64,000 nucleotides of DNA from Mesorhizobium sp. 1M-11 (GTDB lineage: Bacteria > Pseudomonadota > Alphaproteobacteria > Rhizobiales > Rhizobiaceae): assembly GCF_001303895.1 (NCBI RefSeq), contig NZ_LJSD01000024.1:27138-91137 (forward strand), in the 5' to 3' direction. Shown here in pieces: positions 27,234 to 38,017 of this stretch (position 1 is the first letter of the stretch; the number at the start of each line of letters is the position of its first letter). The notes under the pieces were generated by a model, which did no database searches, was not told the DNA's origin, and saw only the letters and a list, made by a program, of their open reading frames with translations. The position numbers and the translations under genes were made by a program.

Positions 27234-27590
27234 ATGACACGCAAGACGGTTATCAAGTTCGGAAAGGTGGAAAACGCCGATGCCAGCGACTTGCCGGGCT
27301 GGGTGGTGGTCGAAGGAAAGCCGACGATGAAGACCGCCGTCCAGCACACCACCGGGGACGGCAAGGTTCTGTCAGGTACGTGGCAAGCGACTCCAGGCAC
27401 TTATCATGCAACCTATACCGATTACGAATTCGTCCACATGATCGCTGGCCGCATCATCATCACTCCGGATGGAGGCGAGCCAGTTGAAGTCGGGCCAGGC
27501 GATGCGTTCGTCGTGGAAGCCGACTTCAAGGGAACCTGGAAGATCATCGAGCCGGTGACGAAGCACTTCGTCGTCACTGTCGGATCGTAA
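27234..27590 (+). CDS. Cupin-domain protein (cupin_3 / DUF861 type)
   Basis: 118 residues. A single beta-barrel with SGTWQATPGTYHATYTDYEFVHMIAGRIIITPDGGEPVEVGPGDAFVVEADFKGTWKI resembles the ethanolamine-utilisation/ureidoglycine aminohydrolase cupin_3 fold. The usual metal-binding histidine-rich motif is only partly present (E and H in YEFVHMI), so metal binding is uncertain. The gene stands alone between two terminators with near-identical stems (27027-27056 and 27674-27704). Function unknown. Confidence 0.82.
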   Translation: MTRKTVIKFGKVENADASDLPGWVVVEGKPTMKTAVQHTTGDGKVLSGTWQATPGTYHATYTDYEFVHMIAGRIIITPDGGEPVEVGPGDAFVVEADFKGTWKIIEPVTKHFVVTVGS

Positions 27591-27673
27591 GCACAGCAGG
27601 CTTGCGCCGCCCGCCGGCCGACGCTATCTGGCCCTCCGCGCTTGGCTGTCAGCGAGCGCTCTCAGGCATCAAG

Positions 27674-27704
27674 GCCCGCTCAGCTTAGGCTGGGCGGGCT
27701 TTTT
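27674..27704 (+). terminator. Rho-independent terminator B
   Basis: Stem CCCGCTCAGC / GCTGGGCGGG with the loop TTAG, followed by CTTTTTT, 84 bp after the cupin stop. The stem bases equal those of terminator A; only the loop and the base before the T-run differ. It may also end the convergent kinase operon, although no T-run exists for that strand. Confidence 0.9.
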
Positions 27705-27723
27705 TGTGTGCAGTTCTGACATT

Positions 27724-29289
27724 TCAACCCAGCGCGTCGAGTGCCTGGCGCTGCCGGTGCATCTCCAGGAACACGCGGTAGTCGCGGTCGAAACGGTTGC
27801 GTGAAGCCGGGTTCGGCCGCCGCTCACGGCCGGGCTGGCGCATGGCGGCGCAGGCTTCGGCCAGGCTCGGATGAAGTCCGGCTGCTGCCGCGGCCGACAT
27901 CGCCGTGCCGAGCAGCACGGCATCACCGCTTTCCGATTCCAGCACCGTGCAGCCGGTGGCATCGGCGTAGAGTTCCATCAGCAGCGGATTGCGGGTGTGG
28001 CCACCGGTGACATGCAGCGTGTCGATGACATAGCCGTTGGCGTTGAGGGCTTCGAGCACGTGGCGCACGCCGAGCGCGATCGCCACGGCGCTGCGCCAGT
28101 AAAGCCGGGTCAGGCTGTCGAAGGAGGAGTCCAGCGTCAACCCGCTGATGACGCCCAGCGCATGCGGGTCGGCCAGCGGTGAACGGTTGCCGTGGAAATC
28201 CGGCAGCACGTGCAGCCGGGAGGCGAGGTCCAGCCCCTCCTCGGCACGCAGGGCCATGACGCGTTCGACGATGCGCCTATGCGTGGCCGCATCGGGTTCG
28301 CCGCCATGCCAGCGGATGACGTGGTCGAGCAACGCCCCCGTCGCCGACTGGCCGCCCTCGCTCAGCCAGAGGCCCGGCAGGGCAGCGCCGAAATAAGGCC
28401 CCCAGACACCGGCGAAACCGCATGGCTCGGCCGACATCGCCATGACACAGCTCGAGGTGCCGGCAATCAGAGCGAGATGCCGGTCGATATCGTTGAGGCC
28501 GCCAATGACGCCGAGCGCGCCGGCGAAGGCATCGATGAGACCTGCGCCGACACGGCAATTCACCGTGAGGCCGAGCGCGGCGGCAGCCTCCTCCGTCAAG
28601 GGGCCGAGATCGCTGCCGACCGCGCTGGCGCGGTCCGGCAGGGAACCGTGTTCGAAAATGTCGGCCAGGCCCACAGCCTCGAAGAAATCCGGACGCCAGC
28701 CGGCTTCTTCGTGGGCAAGAAAGGTCCATTTGGCGGTGAGCGTGCACTGCGAGCGGGCAAGCGAGCCGCAGGCCTTGAAGGTGAGGAAATCCGCAAGGTC
28801 GAAAAGCTGGCCGGTGCGCGCCCAGGCCTCCGGTAGATGCCGCTTCACCCACATCAGCTTGGGCGTCGCCATCTCCGGCGACATAACGCCGCCGACGTGG
28901 TCGAGCACGCGGTGACCGGTGGCCGTGCATTCGTCGGCCTCGGCCAAGGCGCGATGGTCCATCCAGACGATGGTGTCCCAGCGCTCGCCGCCTTTCTTCG
29001 AGACGCCGACCTGTTCGCCGTTGCGGCCACGGAACACGTTGGAACAGGTGGCGTCGAACGAGATGCCGACGACATCTTCCGCCGCCACGCCGGCAGCCTG
29101 CCGGGCGGCACGCATCGCCTCGCAGGCGGCGGCCCAGATGTTTTCCGAGTCCTGCTCGTAGTGGCCGGCACTGGCCTGGTTCATGGCGATCGGCCGCTCG
29201 GCGCGGGCGAGCAACTGGCCGTCGCGGTCGAACAGGCCGGCGCGCGCGCTGCCGGTGCCGACATCGATGGCGGCGAGCACCGGCGCCAT
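27724..29289 (-). CDS. FGGY-family carbohydrate kinase
   Basis: 521 residues with both FGGY domains: the N-terminal phosphate loop AAIDVGTGSARAGLFD, ISFDATCSNVF, WMDHRA, and the C-terminal GTSSCVMAMS, DFHGNRSP and VTGGHTRNPLLMELYADATG. The GTGSARAG loop and FDATCS resemble the FGGY D-ribulokinase group more than xylulokinase. It is the last gene of the polyol operon, where it would phosphorylate the ketose made by the two polyol dehydrogenases. Whether fructose, ribulose or xylulose is preferred is unknown. Confidence 0.85.
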   Translation of the reverse strand: MAPVLAAIDVGTGSARAGLFDRDGQLLARAERPIAMNQASAGHYEQDSENIWAAACEAMRAARQAAGVAAEDVVGISFDATCSNVFRGRNGEQVGVSKKGGERWDTIVWMDHRALAEADECTATGHRVLDHVGGVMSPEMATPKLMWVKRHLPEAWARTGQLFDLADFLTFKACGSLARSQCTLTAKWTFLAHEEAGWRPDFFEAVGLADIFEHGSLPDRASAVGSDLGPLTEEAAAALGLTVNCRVGAGLIDAFAGALGVIGGLNDIDRHLALIAGTSSCVMAMSAEPCGFAGVWGPYFGAALPGLWLSEGGQSATGALLDHVIRWHGGEPDAATHRRIVERVMALRAEEGLDLASRLHVLPDFHGNRSPLADPHALGVISGLTLDSSFDSLTRLYWRSAVAIALGVRHVLEALNANGYVIDTLHVTGGHTRNPLLMELYADATGCTVLESESGDAVLLGTAMSAAAAAGLHPSLAEACAAMRQPGRERRPNPASRNRFDRDYRVFLEMHRQRQALDALG

Positions 29290-29461
29290 CAGCGCGACTG
29301 GACCCGTCGCGTAGCCGTCGGGGCCAATGTTTCCAAGGACCCACAGGCCCGTTCCGGCTGTGGCAAAGAGGTCAGAAAGGAAGCATCGGCGCGCAGCATG
29401 GCGCGCACTCTATATGCGTGCTTTGCCCCGCGCTACCGCCTCGATCATGTGTCCGACTGGT

Positions 29462-30940
29462 TCAGAGTTTCCCTGCGAGATAACGCGTCAGCGTCTCGCG
29501 CGCGCCAACGTCCCAGACCGTCTTCAAGGCATGGGAGAAGGCCGCCGCAAAGGCCGGCGAATGGCCGACTTCGCCATAGATGTCTTCCATCGCCAGCCAT
29601 GCCGACGGGTCGGCCTTGGCGGCGCGCGCTGTCGCCTGCATGCGCTCCCAGTTGGGATCGTTGGGCTCGATGACCGCGCCGGAATCGCTGGTGCCGAAGC
29701 AGTATCGGCACCAGAAGGCGGATTCGAGCGCCAGGCCCGCGACGCCGGCGCCGGTTTTCAGGCGGGCGGCGATGGTGGGGATGATGAATTTCGGCTGGCG
29801 GTTCGAACCATCGAGGCAAAGCCGGCGCACCGTGTCGCCGATCTTGGGGTTGGAGAAGCGGCGCTCGATCAGCTGGTAGTAATCCTCAAGGTCGGTGTCC
29901 GGCACCGGCGGTACGGTCGGGATGATCTCGTCATGCTCGAGCTTGGCGAGGAAACCACGCACCAGCGGTTCCTGCATCGCCTCATGCACGAAATGGATGT
30001 CCATCAGCCCGGCCGGATAGGCGATGGTGGCATGACCGCCATTGAGGATGCGGATCTTCATCAGCTCATAAGGCGAGACGTCGGGCACGAACTGCACGCC
30101 GACCTTTTCCAGAGCCGGGCGGCCGGCCGGAAAATTGTCCTCCAGCACCCATTGCCGGAACGGCTCGCAGAACACCGGCCAGTTGTCGTCGACGCCGAAA
30201 TCCGTCGCCAGGATGCCGCGTTCGCGATCGGTGGTGGCCGGGGTGATGCGGTCGACCATGCCGTTCGGAAAGGCGACGTTGCCGGCGACCCATTCGGCGA
30301 GGTCACGGTCAAACAGGCGGGCAAGGCCGATCACGCCATCGGAGGTGACTCGGCCATTGTGGGGGATGTTGTCGCAGGACATCACCGTGAACGGCTCGAC
30401 GCGCGCGTCGCGCCGGCGGACCAGCCCGGCAAGGATCAGGCCGAACACCGTCTTCGGGTGTTCCGGGTCATTGGCATCGGCGATGATGTCGGGGTGTTCG
30501 GGGTTGAAATAACCCGAGGCCGGGTCGATGAAATAGCCGCCTTCGGTGATGGTCAGCGAGACGATGCGGATCGCCGGATCGGCCAGCCTGTCGATGATCG
30601 CGGCCGTCTCGCCCGGCACCAGGAAGTCGATCATCGCACCGGTCACATGGGCGACCATATGGCCTTCGTCCTGCTCGACAACGGTGGTCAGCCAGTCCTG
30701 CTCGGCCAGCCTGGCGCGACCGGCCTTCTCGCCCTCGAACACGCCGGCGCCGATCAGCGCCCAGTCATGGCCCTCACCCATATTGAAGAGATCGTCGAGA
30801 TAGACGGCCTGATGCGCGCGGTGGAAGTTGCCGACGCCGAAATGCACGATGCCGGCCTTGAGGCTATCGCGCCAATAGGCAGGGGTAGCCACCTTCGCGG
30901 GCAGCTTGTCCAGATTGGCGAGCGAGAGTTTTGTCGTCAT
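29462..30940 (-). CDS. mtlK: Mannitol 2-dehydrogenase (long-chain polyol dehydrogenase)
   Basis: 492 residues, the usual length of the long-chain mannitol dehydrogenase family. The N-terminal VHFGVGNFHRAHQAVYLDDL is the NAD-site signature, and the catalytic K-x4-N-x2-H pattern is seen in MKIRILNGGHATIAYPAGL. It oxidises D-mannitol (and probably arabitol or sorbitol) to the ketose. It lies between the sorbitol dehydrogenase and the kinase; a dispersed repeat separates it from the former. Confidence 0.93.
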   Translation of the reverse strand: MTTKLSLANLDKLPAKVATPAYWRDSLKAGIVHFGVGNFHRAHQAVYLDDLFNMGEGHDWALIGAGVFEGEKAGRARLAEQDWLTTVVEQDEGHMVAHVTGAMIDFLVPGETAAIIDRLADPAIRIVSLTITEGGYFIDPASGYFNPEHPDIIADANDPEHPKTVFGLILAGLVRRRDARVEPFTVMSCDNIPHNGRVTSDGVIGLARLFDRDLAEWVAGNVAFPNGMVDRITPATTDRERGILATDFGVDDNWPVFCEPFRQWVLEDNFPAGRPALEKVGVQFVPDVSPYELMKIRILNGGHATIAYPAGLMDIHFVHEAMQEPLVRGFLAKLEHDEIIPTVPPVPDTDLEDYYQLIERRFSNPKIGDTVRRLCLDGSNRQPKFIIPTIAARLKTGAGVAGLALESAFWCRYCFGTSDSGAVIEPNDPNWERMQATARAAKADPSAWLAMEDIYGEVGHSPAFAAAFSHALKTVWDVGARETLTRYLAGKL

Positions 30941-31100
30941 GTCAAAACGCCTTTCGTAGAGACCTTTCCTTCTCCCCGTTCACGGGGAGAAGGTGGCCCG
31001 AAGGGTCGGATGAGGGGCGGTGCCAACTTTTGCCAGGACGGCGCAGCCCCTCACCTGCCTGCCGGCATCCTCTCCCCGTGAACGGGGAGGAACGCTGTAT
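30941..31100. repeat. Dispersed inverted repeats between mtlK and smoS
   Basis: A perfect 12-bp hairpin (arms 30968-30979 and 30982-30993, CCTTCTCCCCGT and complement) and a second hairpin near 31069-31089 with CCTCTCCCCGT and ACGGGGAGG arms. The type recurs at 34680-34795. It sits inside the operon and should fold in the mRNA. Confidence 0.85.
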
Positions 31101-31871
31101 TCAACTCATCCACTGGCCGCCATCGACGTTGTAGGTCTGGGCGACGATGTATTCGGCCTCGCTGCTGGCCAGGAACACCGCCATGCCGGTCAGGTCTTCC
31201 GCGCGGCCCATGCGCCCGTAAGGCACACTCTCGCCGACCAGCTTCTTCTTTTCGCCGAGCGGCCGGTTCTCATATCTGGCGAAGAGGGAATCGACATGGT
31301 CCCAGTGCTCGCCGTCGACCACGCCGGGCGCGATCGCATTGACGTTGATGCCGTGCTTGATGAGATCGAGCCCGGCCGATTGAGTCAGCGAAATGACGGC
31401 TGCCTTGGTAGCGCAGTAGACTGCGACGAGCGCCTCGCCGCGACGACCGGCCTGACTTGCCATGTTGATGATCCTGCCGCCCTTGCCCCTGGCGATCATC
31501 GATTTCGCCGCCGCCTGCAGCATGAACAGCGTGCCGGCGACATTGACCGTAAACAGCCGGTCGTAGCTGGCGCGGCTGATCTCGACGATGGGTGCGGCAT
31601 CGAACAAAGCGGCGTTGTTGATGAGGATATCGAGCCCGCCTGCCCTCTTCTCCACCGCGGCAATCGCGGCATCGATCGAGGCCTGGTCGGTGACGTCGAG
31701 CCGCACCGCATAGACAGCCGGCCCGATCTCGGCCGCGGTCTTTTCGGCTGCCTCCAGGTTGATGTCGGCGATCGCCACCGTCGCCCCTTCATGCACATAG
31801 GCTTCGGCGAAGGCGCGGCCGATGCCGCGCGCCGAACCGGTGATCAGCGCGGACTTGTCCTTTAGACGCAT
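31101..31871 (-). CDS. smoS: Sorbitol dehydrogenase (SDR, SmoS/PolS type)
   Basis: 256 residues. Short-chain dehydrogenase with TGSARGIGRAFAEAY, the acidic NAD-selecting residue in IADIN, NNAA in place of NNAG, catalytic Ser in NMASQAG and YCATK. VDGEHWDHVDSLFARYENRPLGEKKKLVGESVPYGRMG is the family-specific substrate loop of SmoS/PolS sorbitol dehydrogenases. It converts D-sorbitol to D-fructose and galactitol to tagatose. Separated from the ATPase gene by two bases. Confidence 0.93.
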   Translation of the reverse strand: MRLKDKSALITGSARGIGRAFAEAYVHEGATVAIADINLEAAEKTAAEIGPAVYAVRLDVTDQASIDAAIAAVEKRAGGLDILINNAALFDAAPIVEISRASYDRLFTVNVAGTLFMLQAAAKSMIARGKGGRIINMASQAGRRGEALVAVYCATKAAVISLTQSAGLDLIKHGINVNAIAPGVVDGEHWDHVDSLFARYENRPLGEKKKLVGESVPYGRMGRAEDLTGMAVFLASSEAEYIVAQTYNVDGGQWMS

Positions 31872-31873
31872 GA

Positions 31874-32872
<999 letters not shown>

Positions 32873-32914
32873 TTTGTCCTCCCTTTTGCTGCTTCCTGAC
32901 GGTCCGGCGTTTCA

Positions 32915-33739
32915 TCATTTCACGGCACCGAAAGTCAGGCCGCGCACCAGCTGTTTCTGGCTGAACCAGCCCATGATCAGGATCGGCGCGATGGCCAGCG
33001 TCGATGCCGCCGAAAGCTTCGCCCAGAACAGACCCTGAGGACTGGAGAAGGACGAGATGAAGGCGGTGAGCGGGGCAGCGTTGGTGGTGGTGAGCCGGAT
33101 GGTCCAGAACGCCTCGTTCCAGGCCAGGATGATGTTGAGCAGCATGGTGGAGGCGATGCCCGGCACCGCCATCGGCGTCAGCACGTAAAAGATCTCACCC
33201 CACAAGGAGGCGCCGTCCATGCGCGCAGCCTCCAGGATCTCGCCCGGAATTTCGCGGAAGTAGGTGTAGAGCATCCAGATGACGATCGGCAGGTTGATCA
33301 GCATCAGCATCACGGTCATGCCGATGCGGCTGTCGAGCAGGCCGAGATTGCGGAAGATGAGATAGATCGGAAACAGCACCGCAACTGCCGGCATCATCTT
33401 GGTGGACAGCATCCACATCAGCACATCCTTGGTGCGCTTGGTGGGCGAAAACGCCATCGACCAGGCGGCAGGGATGGCGACCAGCAGTGCCAGCACCGTC
33501 GAGCCCAGCGACAGGATCACCGAATTCATGAACGGCTTGAAGTAGTTGTACTGCGACTGGACTTCCGAATAGCTCTCCAGCGTACCCGACGGGATCAGGC
33601 TGAAGCCCTGGATCGCCTCCTGCTCCGACTTGAAGGAGGTGATGATGGTGTAGAGGATCGGGAAGAAGATCACCAGCGCGACCGCCCAGGCCGCAATGGT
33701 TGCGATCGTCTTGTGCCGGTTGGTGACGGCGCGTGCCAT
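32915..33739 (-). CDS. smoG: Polyol ABC transporter permease, SmoG type
   Basis: 274 residues, about six transmembrane helices, MalG-like. The EAA loop that contacts the ATPase is visible as EILEAARMDGASLWGEIFYVLTPMAVPGIAS. The ATG at 33739 follows GTAGGAGGCTGCA and lies nine bases after SmoF's stop, so the two permease genes are co-translated. Confidence 0.93.
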   Translation of the reverse strand: MARAVTNRHKTIATIAAWAVALVIFFPILYTIITSFKSEQEAIQGFSLIPSGTLESYSEVQSQYNYFKPFMNSVILSLGSTVLALLVAIPAAWSMAFSPTKRTKDVLMWMLSTKMMPAVAVLFPIYLIFRNLGLLDSRIGMTVMLMLINLPIVIWMLYTYFREIPGEILEAARMDGASLWGEIFYVLTPMAVPGIASTMLLNIILAWNEAFWTIRLTTTNAAPLTAFISSFSSPQGLFWAKLSAASTLAIAPILIMGWFSQKQLVRGLTFGAVK

Positions 33740-33748
33740 TGCAGCCTC

Positions 33749-34621
33749 CTACTTGTCCAGGTTCTTGCCGACGGCGCGCATGGCGAAGAAGGCAACGATG
33801 TTGGCAAGGATGACGGCGATGATGCCGCCGGCGGACGCCTGGCCGATTTTGTATTCGAGCAGGGCCTTCTGGTAGACGAGGAACGGCAGGTTGGTGGATG
33901 CATAGCCCGGCCCGCCATTGGTGGTGACGAGGATCTCGGCATAGACCGAAAGCAGGAAGATCGTCTGGATCAGCACCACCACGGTCATGGCGCGCGAGAG
34001 GTGCGGCAGCGTCAGGTACCAGAAACGCGAAAGAATACCGGCGCCATCCATTTCAGCCGCCTCCTTCTGCTCGCCGTCCAGCGATTGCAGCGAGGTGAGC
34101 AGGATCAGCGTGGCAAAAGGCAGCCACTGCCAGGCGACAATGATGATGATCGAGAACAGCGGATATTGCGCGAACCAGTCGATCGGTTGCGCCCCGAAGA
34201 ACCGGGCGATGTCGGCGAACACACCATAGCCCGGGTGCATGATCATGTTCTTCCACACCAATGCTGCCACCGGCGGCATGACGAAGAAAGGCGAGATGAC
34301 CAGGATGCGTACGAAACCCTGCCCCCACATCGGCTGATCGAGCAGCAATGCGAGCAATATGCCACCGACGATGGTGATGGCCAGCACCGCGACGACGAGG
34401 ATCAACGTGTTGAGGATGGCGGTGATGAAGGCCGGGTTGTTGAAGAACAGCGCGTAGTTCGAGAAGCCGATGAAGCCGTCGCGGATCGGGTTCAGCGGAT
34501 TGTATTGCTGGAAGGAGAACCACAGCGTGATCGCCAGCGGCACCGCCATCCACACCAGCAGGAGCAGCACCGAGGGTGCGGCCATGAAACGCGCGAGCGT
34601 ACGGGTCTGTTTGGTTGCCAT
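33749..34621 (-). CDS. smoF: Polyol ABC transporter permease, SmoF type
   Basis: 290 residues from the ATG at 34621 (ribosome site GGGAGGAGACC). MalF-like with about six helices and the EAA loop QKEAAEMDGAGILSRFWYLTLPHLSRA. It pairs with SmoG to form the membrane channel. Upstream, 289 bp of repeat-rich sequence separate it from the binding-protein gene. Confidence 0.93.
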   Translation of the reverse strand: MATKQTRTLARFMAAPSVLLLLVWMAVPLAITLWFSFQQYNPLNPIRDGFIGFSNYALFFNNPAFITAILNTLILVVAVLAITIVGGILLALLLDQPMWGQGFVRILVISPFFVMPPVAALVWKNMIMHPGYGVFADIARFFGAQPIDWFAQYPLFSIIIIVAWQWLPFATLILLTSLQSLDGEQKEAAEMDGAGILSRFWYLTLPHLSRAMTVVVLIQTIFLLSVYAEILVTTNGGPGYASTNLPFLVYQKALLEYKIGQASAGGIIAVILANIVAFFAMRAVGKNLDK

Positions 34622-34910
34622 GGTCTCCTCCCGAATACGGGCTATCTTGCCGCTTTTCGCTGCAAGTCGTGGCAAGGGGCGGCACCCCCTCTCCCGGTCA
34701 CGGGGAAAGGGTAAGGGGCGGCGCCAGGCTACGCGAAGTCGCGCTGTCCCTCATCTGCCGCATCTTTCTCCCCGTGAGGGCGGGGAGAAGAACGCTATCC
34801 TTTAAAATGGCCGCCCGGACCGGGAAGACCCGGACGGCCAAGGCACCAGGATGTCGTCAGCGTCAGGAGACGCCTTGGACACCGGGAGGAGCCTTTGGGC
34901 AGAAGGGCCC
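34622..34910. repeat. Dispersed repeat between smoE and smoF
   Basis: 289 bp with no gene. Hairpin-forming copies of the CCCCTCTCCC / GGGGAAAGGG type (about 34687-34712) and TTTCTCCCCGTGAGGGCGGGGAGAA (about 34766-34793). Nearer smoE, AATGGCCGCCCGGACC with CCGGACGGCC (about 34805-34840) forms a further stem. Its position after a binding-protein gene recalls mRNA-stabilising hairpins known between malE and malF; that role is inference. Confidence 0.75.
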
Positions 34911-36221
<1,311 letters not shown>

Positions 36222-36244
36222 CGATTCCTCCCAAAAAGCCAAAG

Positions 36245-36280
36245 TGAGCATTTGCCTTAGCTGTGAGCAATTATTCATTC
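36245..36280. promoter_or_regulatory. Candidate SorC-type operator upstream of smoE
   Basis: Two TGAGCA half-sites start at 36245 and 36264, 19 bp apart. The second lies in TGAGCAATTATTCATTC, which matches 12 of 17 positions with the reverse complement of the site at 37579-37595 upstream of the regulator gene. Binding is inference. Confidence 0.5.
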
Positions 36281-36545
36281 TTCGGGATTTATGTCAAGCC
36301 GGAATCCGGCGAGGGTTCGCGAACTCTCCTTCTCCCCTTGCGGGAGAAGGTGGCCGAGCCCGGCGGCACAGCCGCCGCAGGGCGAGGTCGGATGAGGGGT
36401 GTTGGACGGAACGCGGCCGATGTGACCTTGATGAAGGGGCTGAAACGTCGCGTTTCTTCCAGCACCCCGTCTCGGCGCTGCTCCGGCGGCAAAGCCGCTG
36501 GAGGCGAGCCACCTTCTCCCACAAGGGGGAAGAAGGAATTGGCGC
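36281..36545. repeat. Dispersed inverted repeat between the SorC regulator and smoE
   Basis: Outer arms of CCTTCTCCCCTTGCGGGAGAAGGTGG (about 36330-36355) and a complementary CCACCTTCTCCC segment (about 36509-36538) enclose about 150 bp with smaller hairpins (GGCGGCACAGCCGCC type). No gene in it. Confidence 0.75.
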
Positions 36546-37508
36546 CTAGACTGCCGCCGCCACCAGGCTCTCGGCGGTGCGCTCGTCGGTGATCAGGCCA
36601 TTGACGAGACGCCGCGTCACCGCGGCGAGGATGCCGGGCAGCTTGCGTTCGCCCATGGCCAGCGCCACCACCAGCGAGCGTTCCCGCGATGGCAGCGGCG
36701 CGGAAGCGACGCGGTCGTTGGTGATGCCCTCGATCAGGCGGCCATCGCGGTCGAAGGCCCAGCCAACGATCTCGCCGACGGCGCCGGCCTTCTGCAACGC
36801 CTTGAGATCGGCCTCGGTGATGAAGCCGTCTTCCAGCAGCGGCGCCTGCGGGCCAAGGTCGCCGACGCCGACAAAGGTGATGTCGGCCTGTGCTGCCAGC
36901 GCCAGCGTTGGCTGGATAAGCTGCTGGCTGTGCAGCATTTTCCGCTCCTCCGGCGAAGAGGCGATCGCCGGTAGCGGCATCGGGAAGCTGCGCGCCTTGA
37001 TGGTGTCGGCCATGGTGAAGATGACGTTGTAGAAGGCGGCCGAACCGTCCGGCGAGATGTTGCCGGTGAGCGAGACCACCTTGTGCTGCGGGCACTCCAT
37101 CGGCGGCAGCTGTTCGATCGCCGCCTTCAGCGTGCGGCCGGTGCCGATTGCCATGATGACCGGCTCAGGCCGGCGCAGCCACTTCTCGATCTCCACCGCC
37201 GCAGCCTGGGCGACACCGATGGTCGAGGAGGTGGAATCGGGATCGCTCGGCGTCACCTCGACAAGGTCGAGCGCGAAGCGGGATTTCAGCCGGGCAGCAA
37301 GATCGAGGCAATTGGCGATGGGATGATCGACCCGGACCTTGATCAACCCTTCGGACATGGCCAGCGACACCAGCCGCTGCGCGGTCTGGCGGGAGATGCC
37401 GAGCTTCGTTGCGATCTGATCCTGCGTGTTGCCGGCGACATAATACAGCCAGCCGGCACGCGCGGCATCGTCAAGCCTGGGATTGCTGGTTTCGGACCGG
37501 GCACTCAT
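36546..37508 (-). CDS. SorC-family sugar-binding transcriptional regulator
   Basis: 320 residues from the ATG at 37508. N-terminal helix-turn-helix (NTQDQIATKLGISRQTAQRLVSLAMSEGLI) and a sugar-phosphate isomerase-like effector domain (VIMAIGTGRTLKAAIEQLP; VVSLTGNISPDG; ITFVGVGDLG; DRDGRLIEG). It is the first gene of the minus-strand polyol block and is the natural regulator of smoEFGKS-mtlK-kinase, probably responding to a phosphorylated ketose. Related sites upstream of its own gene suggest autoregulation. Confidence 0.88.
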   Translation of the reverse strand: MSARSETSNPRLDDAARAGWLYYVAGNTQDQIATKLGISRQTAQRLVSLAMSEGLIKVRVDHPIANCLDLAARLKSRFALDLVEVTPSDPDSTSSTIGVAQAAAVEIEKWLRRPEPVIMAIGTGRTLKAAIEQLPPMECPQHKVVSLTGNISPDGSAAFYNVIFTMADTIKARSFPMPLPAIASSPEERKMLHSQQLIQPTLALAAQADITFVGVGDLGPQAPLLEDGFITEADLKALQKAGAVGEIVGWAFDRDGRLIEGITNDRVASAPLPSRERSLVVALAMGERKLPGILAAVTRRLVNGLITDERTAESLVAAAV

Positions 37509-37578
37509 TGCGGGCACTTCACGGAGACTGTCTCGCTGCTACTGTCGCAGGGTTTTCGGAAATGCGCAATCGCTCACG

Positions 37579-37595
37579 GGATAGACAATTGTTCA
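37579..37595. promoter_or_regulatory. Candidate SorC-type operator upstream of the regulator gene
   Basis: GGATAGACAATTGTTCA contains the perfect palindrome ACAATTGT (37585-37592), 71 bp upstream of the regulator start. Its reverse complement shares 12 of 17 bases with the smoE-proximal site. Confidence 0.5.
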
Positions 37596-37616
37596 GGCCT
37601 ATTCTGTGCGGTTCCG

Positions 37617-37827
37617 GAATGGATCCCTGACACTCGCCGCTCCCTGCGGTCGCTTCCGAGGTCGAGGATGACGAACTTCCAATGCCCGGCGCAAACCGCA
37701 AGCGCTGGCGCCGTTGCAAAGGCTGGTATCATCGCCAACCCCGGGGATTGGCGCGGGACGCCCAATCACCACGTCATCCTCGGCCCCGAAGGGAGCGAAG
37801 CGACCGGAGGGTGTCGGGGATCCATTC
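37617..37827. repeat. Long imperfect inverted repeat
   Basis: Left arm 37617-37673 (from GAATGGATCCCTGACACTCG to CGAGGATGACG) is mirrored by the right arm 37772-37827 (CGTCATCCTCGG to GTCGGGGATCCATTC). A spacer of about 100 bp lies between. The ends of both arms match exactly; the middles differ by small gaps. It is another dispersed intergenic element, within the 500-bp gap between the SorC gene and the next cluster. Confidence 0.85.
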
Positions 37828-37895
37828 GGGAACGTTGATGATACCAAAGCGATCCAGAGCAATGGATGCAGCAACCCTCCCAAAAATGCAGACTG

Positions 37896-37933
37896 CCTGC
37901 CCCCTTCCCGGCAGGTTCCTACAATTTTTGTAG
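37896..37933. promoter_or_regulatory. Two palindromes upstream of the sigma-54-like promoter
   Basis: CCTGCC and GGCAGG around eight bases (37896-37915) and the perfect CTACAA-TTT-TTGTAG (37919-37933) lie 55-95 bp upstream of the -24 element at 37988. This position suits an enhancer-binding activator or another regulator; inference only. Confidence 0.45.
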
Positions 37934-37987
37934 CTAGAAATCCCGGAGCGAAAACCACCATCTCCTGATTTCGTTCGGTTTTTCGAC

Positions 37988-38004
37988 TTGGCATGCGGCG
38001 TGCA
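37988..38004 (+). promoter_or_regulatory. Candidate sigma-54 promoter (-24/-12)
   Basis: TTGGCATGCGGCGTGCA matches the consensus TTGGCACG-N4-TTGCA at all but two positions, with the invariant GG and GC ten bases apart. Against it, the ATG at 38018 would leave only about four bases of leader, so either the message is leaderless, translation starts later (GTG at 38051), or the match is chance. An NtrC-type activator gene lies downstream in the same block. Confidence 0.45.
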
Positions 38005-38017
38005 GGTGCAGTGCAGC

